Shown here: positions 58,780-64,000 of the stretch, in pieces
Position numbering within the stretch: position 1 is the first letter of the stretch
Layout: the number at the start of each line of letters is the position of its first letter
NCBI GenBank assembly: GCA_017303395.1
Contig: JAFLBN010000002.1
Span: forward strand, 124,001-188,000
Origin: Chitinophagales bacterium
GTDB taxonomy: Bacteria > Bacteroidota > Bacteroidia > Chitinophagales > Chitinophagaceae
Reading direction: 5' to 3'
DNA: 64,000 nt
The notes under the pieces: generated by a model
What the model saw: only the letters and a program-made list of their open reading frames with translations
Database searches by the model: none
Told to the model about the DNA's origin: nothing
Made by a program: the position numbers and the translations under genes

Positions 58780-59316
58780 CTATTTTCTTCTACAATAGTG
58801 TAGCTGCACCAGTCCGCTCGGGTAAGATGTGCTTTTCAGCAGTTCAAGGTCTGTTTGTTGTTTGCCGCCGGCTACAAACAATGGGATACCATCGCCCAGC
58901 AGTGTAGGTATAATGGAAATGATATACTCATCTATCAGGTTTTCCTTCATAAAAGAATGGATAACCTGACCGCCACCGTCTAAGTGAATGTCTTTGCCTT
59001 CTTTACTGCGCAAATCCTTCAGTAAATCTGCAACATTACCATTGTAGAAATGCAGGTTATTTTCGGGTGCTTTGGGTGTACTTGTTATCACATAGGTCTG
59101 CCTGTCATCGTGCGGAAAGGGCATACCGAATGTCAGCACTTTTTCATACGTCTTACGCCCCAGAATGAAAGTATCGGTCTGTTTTACGATATCACTATAT
59201 CCGTAGTCTTGCCCTTCGGCAGCTACCATATCCAACCAACCGAGGCCGCCATCTTTATCGGCAATAAAACCATCCAGACTACAAGCAATAAAAAGAATCA
59301 ATTTTCTATGGTGCAT
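58780..59316 (-). CDS. Dihydrofolate reductase-like (RibD C-terminal) protein
   Basis: 178 residues. LILFIACSLDGFIADKDGGLGWLD (5-28), FILGRKTYEKVLTFG and IHLDGGGQVIHSFMKENLIDEYIISIIPTLLGDGIPLF are the blocks of the YyaP/RibD_C family, NADPH-binding reductases distantly related to DHFR; substrate unknown. The frame extends to 59361, but a perfect -7 box (59347-59354) and a terminator lie there, so ATG at 59316 is chosen. Confidence 0.88.
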   Translation of the reverse strand: MHHRKLILFIACSLDGFIADKDGGLGWLDMVAAEGQDYGYSDIVKQTDTFILGRKTYEKVLTFGMPFPHDDRQTYVITSTPKAPENNLHFYNGNVADLLKDLRSKEGKDIHLDGGGQVIHSFMKENLIDEYIISIIPTLLGDGIPLFVAGGKQQTDLELLKSTSYPSGLVQLHYCRRK

Positions 59317-59321
59317 AAAAA

Positions 59322-59347
59322 AGCTCCCCTTGTTTTGAGAGAGGAGC
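59322..59347 (-). terminator. Terminator of the DUF4199 gene
   Basis: GCTCC and GGAGC stem with an extended, partly paired loop, followed leftward by six T. It lies in the leader of the next gene, downstream of that gene's -7 box, so it could also act as an attenuator. Confidence 0.65.
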
Positions 59348-59354
59348 AAATATA
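59347..59354 (-). promoter_or_regulatory. -7 box of the DHFR-like gene
   Basis: TATATTTG on the reverse strand, exact TAnnTTTG match, about 30 bases before the chosen ATG. Confidence 0.6.
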
Positions 59355-59366
59355 TAGACATATACC

Positions 59367-59906
59367 TTACGCAACAGACGGGGTTTGTTTCTTTCTTGTA
59401 AAAAGTATCAATGATGCAATGATACTAATGATTACGCCTACAAATAGTGGTTCCATGAATGTCATCCCGAAACGATAGAATGCATTGTTTTTATACAAAG
59501 TCATATTAGCAGTAATCTCTTCTACTTGTTGTGCTTTTTCAGCAGCGGATAGTTTTGTTGATGCATTGATACTTTTCACCATCACATCTGCATACTTATC
59601 TCCAAAGTCTGGGGCAAAGTTGCTATATATAACCATCCATGCACATGCATACATAAAACAACCTATCAATGTGATAAGCGAACCTATAATAAGCCCTTGC
59701 TTGATGCTAACCGTTCCGTTATTTTTCTTAAAACTGGCAATGGCAAAATATATCATACTGAAGCCTAATATCATGGATGAGAATCCATATATCATGCCTT
59801 TCTCCATATAATCATTACCATCTTTCAGCAATGGGATGAACATGGCCAACACACCACCAAGAATAATACCCGAAATGATACCGTAAGTAAGAACAACTTT
59901 TTTCAT
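59367..59906 (-). CDS. DUF4199 membrane protein
   Basis: 179 residues with four membrane segments (about 5-25, 38-58, 73-95 and 146-168). TYGIISGIILGG at the start, IKQGLIIGSLITLIGCFMYACAWM and FMEPLFVGVIISIIASLIL are typical of DUF4199, a Bacteroidota family without known function. It is the second gene behind a membrane-anchored LuxR-type regulator on the same strand, a pairing that suggests that the regulator controls or senses it (inference). Confidence 0.83.
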   Translation of the reverse strand: MKKVVLTYGIISGIILGGVLAMFIPLLKDGNDYMEKGMIYGFSSMILGFSMIYFAIASFKKNNGTVSIKQGLIIGSLITLIGCFMYACAWMVIYSNFAPDFGDKYADVMVKSINASTKLSAAEKAQQVEEITANMTLYKNNAFYRFGMTFMEPLFVGVIISIIASLILFTRKKQTPSVA

Positions 59907-60020
59907 AATACTTGTTTTTAGATTTTGATGCGAATTAAGCCCTGTAGCCTCATTACATCGTCATACTTTAGGGTGATTTTGGTATTTACAGCATGTTTTT
60001 CATGCTTTTGCAGGGTAGTA

Positions 60021-60476
60021 TCAGGGTAAAAGGCTCAGCTCTCTGGCTTTCTGGATAGCCTGTGCTCTTCGTTTAGCATCCAACTTCAATAACAAATTAG
60101 ACACATGTGTTTTTACTGTATTAATAGATACAAAAGTCTTATCGGCAATTTCCTGATTGCTGAGCCCCTGCGCTATTAATAATAATATCTCATGCTCTCG
60201 CTTACTGATATTCAATTTTTCAAGCACTTGTTCGTTTACAGCAAATGGGGCTGATTGATTTACTGCAACCGGCACCAGTTTTTCTATAACAACTTCTTTG
60301 GGGGTCGTCAGTTTCCTACCCATCACAATACCCAAAACCACAAAAACCACTGCCACAATTCCTGCATACAATTCAGCAGAGTGTTCCAATATGATGAAGC
60401 GATACTGTGCAACCTGCAGCACCAACATCAGTACAGCAAGCATTACCCCGAACAATATCAGCCGCTTGTTAATCAT
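60021..60476 (-). CDS. Membrane-anchored LuxR-type transcriptional regulator
   Basis: 151 residues. Two N-terminal membrane segments (about 6-23 and 36-53), a short linker and a C-terminal LuxR (GerE) helix-turn-helix (about 86-148) with ISKREHEILLLIAQGLSNQEIADKTFVSINTVKTHVSNLL. There is no receiver domain, so regulation must come through the membrane part. It is followed by the DUF4199 gene after 114 bases. Confidence 0.85.
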   Translation of the reverse strand: MINKRLILFGVMLAVLMLVLQVAQYRFIILEHSAELYAGIVAVVFVVLGIVMGRKLTTPKEVVIEKLVPVAVNQSAPFAVNEQVLEKLNISKREHEILLLIAQGLSNQEIADKTFVSINTVKTHVSNLLLKLDAKRRAQAIQKARELSLLP

Positions 60477-60569
60477 ACTGCCAAAATACTACTTTTCTCA
60501 TTTAGCCAATTGTTAATAACATTGTTACATTCTTTAATATTCGATAGTATTGTATAACAACTTTATAAA

Positions 60570-61652
60570 ATGAAAAAAGTCTACTTGTCTATATTTTCAA
60601 TTCTGCTTGCAGCTACTGCCATTGCACAGATACAAATCACCGCAACGGATATGCCCGTTGTAGGCGACACGCTGCGTAGCAGTGCTACTGCTGCAACCTC
60701 TTCGGGCATTGTATTAAGTAATACAGGAACAAATTATGCCTGGGACTATAGCAGCCTTACGCCTGTATCTCAATCTGTAGCTAACTATCAGTTGGCAGCT
60801 ACTGTCAATATCGCTTTTGCAGTTGTGATATCGCCAACCGCCTATGGTTATAAAGTTGCAGACAGTTTTCCTACACCTGCGGGATTGCCAATCAGCTTGC
60901 CGGTATCTATCAAAAACATGTACACATTCTATAATAAGAAAACCTCTCCGTCCCGTTTCGTTGCAGAAGGCTTTGGTGCTACCATCAGTGGCATACCAAC
61001 CCCTGCAGCTTATCAGGACGAAGATGAGATTTATAAATTCCCGTTAGACTATGGTGTAACAAACGACAGCACTACCTTCGATTTGAAATTCAGTCTTGCT
61101 TCGCTTGGTAGTGTAAGGCAGAAGGGCTACCGTAAAACCACGGTAGATGGTTGGGGTACTATTAAAACACCATTTTTTACCACTGCTGTAAATTGTATTC
61201 GCGTACGTTCAGAAATTCGTGAAATTGACAGCTTCACAATCAGCCCGCTACCTGCTATGGGAATACCAAGAAATACGGTAGAGTATAAATGGCTGGCAGC
61301 AGGCGAGCATTATCCTGTATTATGGGTAACGGCAAACATTACTGGCAGCACAGAAACTATTACAAGTGTACGCTACCGCGACCAGTATCGACCAGGTTTG
61401 CTGAATGTAGAACAAGCACCTGCATTGCAAGTACTGAAAGCATATCCAAATCCTGCTAACAATACAGTTAATATAGATGTACCTGCTACATGGCAAAACT
61501 ATACTGTTGCTATTTACGACATGCAGGGCAGGGTTGTTGCAAACTACAACAATACATCAAAACTGAATGTTTCGAACCTTGCTAAAGGGAACTATCTGGC
61601 AGTATTGCAACACGAAAATGAACGTGCTGCTGCAGCCATTATCAAAGACTAA
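60570..61652 (+). CDS. Secreted protein with T9SS type A sorting domain
   Basis: 360 residues with a signal peptide (1-19, ending AIAQ). The body has no recognised enzyme motif; it is beta-rich with NYAWDYSSLTP and YTFYNKKTSPSRFVAEGFG. The last 75 residues (about 285-360), with AYPNPANNTVNIDVP, YDMQGRVV and SNLAKGNYLAVLQ, form a Por_Secre_tail (TIGR04183) domain recognised by the type IX secretion system. Stop overlaps that of recQ (CTAA). Confidence 0.86.
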   Translation: MKKVYLSIFSILLAATAIAQIQITATDMPVVGDTLRSSATAATSSGIVLSNTGTNYAWDYSSLTPVSQSVANYQLAATVNIAFAVVISPTAYGYKVADSFPTPAGLPISLPVSIKNMYTFYNKKTSPSRFVAEGFGATISGIPTPAAYQDEDEIYKFPLDYGVTNDSTTFDLKFSLASLGSVRQKGYRKTTVDGWGTIKTPFFTTAVNCIRVRSEIREIDSFTISPLPAMGIPRNTVEYKWLAAGEHYPVLWVTANITGSTETITSVRYRDQYRPGLLNVEQAPALQVLKAYPNPANNTVNIDVPATWQNYTVAIYDMQGRVVANYNNTSKLNVSNLAKGNYLAVLQHENERAAAAIIKD

Positions 61653-63541
61653 AGCTTGCGGATAAAGCCATTGGCTTCTATCAATATTATCTTCTCATCA
61701 GCCATACTTCGTATGGCTGATATTATTTTATCCCTGCTATAGTCGGGTAGTGAAGCGATAATTGCAGTGCTGTGTTTAGGTTCACTCAACAAGCTTAACA
61801 CATCATCTACTATCGACTGATTATCAGATGCTTTTGATTGATTATTTAAACACACATCACAATGCCCGCAAGCTTGTATCAGCTCTTCATCAAAATAAGC
61901 CAACATGATTTTTGAGCGGCATATCCTATCGTTTTCCAGATAGTTTATCATAGCAAGCGTACGTTCTTCGTGCCGTTTCTTGAGCTTGTTAATTCTGTTG
62001 GTATCTATGATAAGGTGCTTACTATCTACCCTGTAATGATGGAAGAACATTTGCGGACCGTCTTTCTGTTTAGCGTATTCTATGATACCCATTGCATCCA
62101 GACGATTAAGTAGTTTTTCTGCGTCATCCATCTTGCATTTCATTTGCCTTGCTATAGCAAACAACCTGATTGCAGTAGGGTACTGAAACAAACTGCCATA
62201 CAACCGTAGTAGCGTAGTAATGGTATAACCGAGTTCGGGGTAAGTATTGATTACATCATCCAGTTCGGTACGGCTTACATTTATAAATATAGTCGGTGGG
62301 CTGAATACTGCATCTGTCAATGTCCACAAGCCTTCCTGTTCCAACAATTTCAAAGCACTGGAAGCAACAGACGCATCCAACTTGAACTTTTCGCAGAAGT
62401 CTTTCAGCTCAAAATCATAATACCTGTATGGCTCTGTACCTATCGCAATGTGCAGGTACTCTGCTACACATTGATATACATGCCGCAGGTATTCTGCAGT
62501 TGGAAACAATATATCTGTACTGCGCTGCAGCCTGTTGATGTCTGTGTTATTATATAGAATAACAGATTTTGACGCTTGCCCGTTTCTGCCTGCACGTCCT
62601 GCCTCCTGATAGTATGCTTCGAGATGTTCGGGAGCATCATAATTCACTACCAGCTCCACATCAGGTTTATCTATCCCCATGCCAAATGCAGTTGTAGCGA
62701 CAATGGTTGGCACGGCATTTCGCATCCATGCTTCTTGTGCGGCATTGCGTTTATCTTTTGCCATACCTGCATGATAGGCTACTGCCGGCAACTGTTCCTG
62801 TGCCAGATACTTTACCAACACTTCGGTTTGTCTTCGGCTGCGACAATATATAATATTTGACGACCCGCTGTTTTGCAACAAGTGCAGCAATGCAGGGTTC
62901 TTGTTTTCACTATAGCTTACAACGTATTCTATGTTCTTCCGTTCAAAGCTTTGGGTATAGAGTAGTGGTTGCCTTAGTTGCAGCTGTATAGCAATATCGT
63001 TTTGTACAGACGTAGTGGCCGTTGCAGTCAACGCCAATATAGGTACATCTCTAAATACTTCTCTTAGTGATGCTATTTTCAGATAATCGGGACGGAAGTC
63101 GTGCCCCCATTGCGATACACAATGTGCTTCGTCTACAGCTATAAAGCTGATATCAAGCTCGGGCAGGAACTCATTAAACTGATCCGATTGCAACCTTTCA
63201 GGAGAAACATACAAGAGTTTATATGCACCATGCATGGCGTTCTGCAGCAAATGCTTCACCGCATTGTAAGACATGCCCGCGTGTATACATGCAGCCCCGA
63301 TACCAATTCCTTTCAGCCTTGCTACCTGGTCTTGCATTAGTGCTACAAGTGGAGAAACCACCAGACACATACCATCCATCGCAATAGCAGGTACCTGATA
63401 GCAGACAGACTTACCACCACCCGTAGGCATCAGTGCAAGGATATCCTTTCCGTCCAGTACATCATTAATTATAGATTCCTGATTTCCCCGAAAAGCATCA
63501 TACCCCCAATACTGCTTTAATATGTCTTTTGCAGTTGCCAA
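61649..63541 (-). CDS. recQ: ATP-dependent DNA helicase RecQ, TTG start
   Basis: 630 residues of superfamily 2. Walker A PTGGGKS (about 39-45), DEAHC box, ALTATA, QEAGRAGRNG motif VI, and the RecQ C-terminal zinc-binding region with four cysteines (CRSKIM...CGHCDVC). No HRDC domain at the end; instead a small winged-helix-like tail. RecQ unwinds DNA in recombination and fork repair. The frame opens at TTG 63541, two bases after the stop of the upstream gene; no ATG precedes the conserved ILKQYWGYDAFRG, so TTG is used and translation is probably coupled. Confidence 0.94.
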   Translation of the reverse strand: MATAKDILKQYWGYDAFRGNQESIINDVLDGKDILALMPTGGGKSVCYQVPAIAMDGMCLVVSPLVALMQDQVARLKGIGIGAACIHAGMSYNAVKHLLQNAMHGAYKLLYVSPERLQSDQFNEFLPELDISFIAVDEAHCVSQWGHDFRPDYLKIASLREVFRDVPILALTATATTSVQNDIAIQLQLRQPLLYTQSFERKNIEYVVSYSENKNPALLHLLQNSGSSNIIYCRSRRQTEVLVKYLAQEQLPAVAYHAGMAKDKRNAAQEAWMRNAVPTIVATTAFGMGIDKPDVELVVNYDAPEHLEAYYQEAGRAGRNGQASKSVILYNNTDINRLQRSTDILFPTAEYLRHVYQCVAEYLHIAIGTEPYRYYDFELKDFCEKFKLDASVASSALKLLEQEGLWTLTDAVFSPPTIFINVSRTELDDVINTYPELGYTITTLLRLYGSLFQYPTAIRLFAIARQMKCKMDDAEKLLNRLDAMGIIEYAKQKDGPQMFFHHYRVDSKHLIIDTNRINKLKKRHEERTLAMINYLENDRICRSKIMLAYFDEELIQACGHCDVCLNNQSKASDNQSIVDDVLSLLSEPKHSTAIIASLPDYSRDKIISAIRSMADEKIILIEANGFIRKL

Positions 63542-63543
63542 GC

Positions 63544-64000
63544 TTATATATCGCCGTAGGTTTTATCTACAAACACAGGTTTCAGGCCATCTACCCACAG
63601 TTGCTTTTTGGTATCAGGGTGTTTTTCCATTTCTGCAATAGAGATAGATGGCACCCAGATAGCCCCATCAAACTTGTTAGGGTAGTACAGGCTGAACATA
63701 GCAGATACACCCAATTGCTGCGGAAACACACCAAAGAGCAATACAGCCTTAGGGTTCAATTTATCCCTGAATTGATGCCAGGCTATTGGTTGCTGCAGCT
63801 GATGTATATAATGGTCTGCCTGATCAAGCTTGCATGCCTGCAGTATCTTTTGCAATTGTGTCTCTTCGACACTGCCTGCTGCATAGGGTTGTGTTACCAC
63901 CAATGCCCTCACTGCAGATGTGGGAAGCTCGTCGGAGAGCGTAGCCCAATACGCATCTATATTTGTGTTAACTATATCAGACTGAATTATATCGGGTATT
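63544..64000 (-). CDS. Hypothetical protein, N-terminus beyond the window
   Basis: The frame is open from the window edge; the GTG at 63912 is not a likely start, since about 29 further coding codons (IDAYWATLSDELP among them) precede it. About 152 residues are visible. Segments such as VRALVVTQPYAAGS, AVLLFGVFPQQLG and WVPSISIAEMEKHPDTKKQLW suggest an alpha/beta Rossmann-like domain. I do not recognise the family with confidence; a faint likeness to uracil-DNA-glycosylase-fold proteins such as polymerase III psi is an impression only. Coupled to recQ by two-base spacing, which hints at a DNA-metabolism role. Confidence 0.6.
   Translation of the reverse strand, partial: IPDIIQSDIVNTNIDAYWATLSDELPTSAVRALVVTQPYAAGSVEETQLQKILQACKLDQADHYIHQLQQPIAWHQFRDKLNPKAVLLFGVFPQQLGVSAMFSLYYPNKFDGAIWVPSISIAEMEKHPDTKKQLWVDGLKPVFVDKTYGDI

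Noticed and set aside
1-64000. tRNA, rRNA and riboswitch genes
   Set aside because: Intergenic stretches were read for cloverleaf-like and T-box/TPP/cobalamin-like patterns by eye and none was convincing; a covariance-model search would be decisive.

Overview
The window is ordinary chromosomal DNA of a member of the Bacteroidota, most likely of the Chitinophagia/Chitinophagaceae type. The signs are: many start sites preceded by the phylum-specific -7 box TAnnTTTG; primary sigma factors that lack region 1.1; proteins with type IX secretion C-terminal sorting domains (types A and B); families largely confined to this phylum (DUF4920, DUF4199, DUF6600, START-like SRPBCC, fused branched-chain E1 alpha/beta); and signal peptides that end in the typical AQ. 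Genus cannot be named from the sequence. No rRNA, tRNA, CRISPR array, prophage, transposase or integrase was seen. About 60 protein genes are supported, tightly packed, on both strands.

Layout. 1-11.9 kb: fragment of a DUF2062 protein, a polytopic membrane protein pair, a divergent RpoD paralogue, glutaryl-CoA dehydrogenase, a FucP-type sugar transporter divergent from a ROK glucokinase, a DUF6600 surface protein, a probably very abundant small secreted protein, an EVE protein, a sterol-desaturase-like hydroxylase and frr. 12-18.3 kb: an A-type Fe-S carrier, a MORN-like protein, and a four-gene potassium operon (KdpD-like kinase, KdpE-like regulator, Kup, porin). 18.3-30.5 kb: an RlmK-type methyltransferase, an orphan ABC ATPase, a HerA-like ATPase, a VLCAD-like dehydrogenase, a hydrolase/glycosyltransferase pair, an RsmI-like methylase, a 3-methyladenine glycosylase and the fused 2-oxoacid dehydrogenase E1. 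30.7-42.4 kb: an acyltransferase, an EamA exporter, a short arginine decarboxylase, a LytS-type kinase with an unusual periplasmic part, the canonical RpoD, and an LptF/G-PAP2-GT39 envelope operon. 42.6-53.7 kb: a T9SS giant, an exported bleomycin-hydrolase-like peptidase, DUF4920, HldD, a histidine-rich membrane protein, 3-hydroxyanthranilate dioxygenase, a CNNM/CorC protein, a TPR-HTH regulator, gmk and bacilliredoxin. 53.8-55.2 kb: a repeat-rich, gene-poor stretch with large palindromes and a lipoprotein gene bracketed by inverted 26-base palindromic elements. 55.2-64 kb: fused FTCD, an outer-membrane protein, a YpfJ-type peptidase, a DHFR-like protein, a membrane LuxR/DUF4199 pair, a T9SS type A protein, recQ and a truncated gene.

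How the genes fit together. Recurrent themes are envelope biogenesis (LptF/G, a lipid-phosphate phosphatase, an ArnT-like transferase, HldD), amino-acid catabolism (GcdH, branched-chain E1, FTCD, HAO, acyl-CoA dehydrogenases) and potassium homeostasis. Convergent genes are either separated by a bidirectional hairpin or overlap at their stop codons; in two cases the hairpin is built from the last codons of both genes. No clearly novel multi-gene system is visible. The best candidates for follow-up are the palindrome cluster at about 53.84-54.35 kb, the Kdp-like regulators wired to Kup and a porin, the kinase with a fused periplasmic domain, and the stop-codon terminators.
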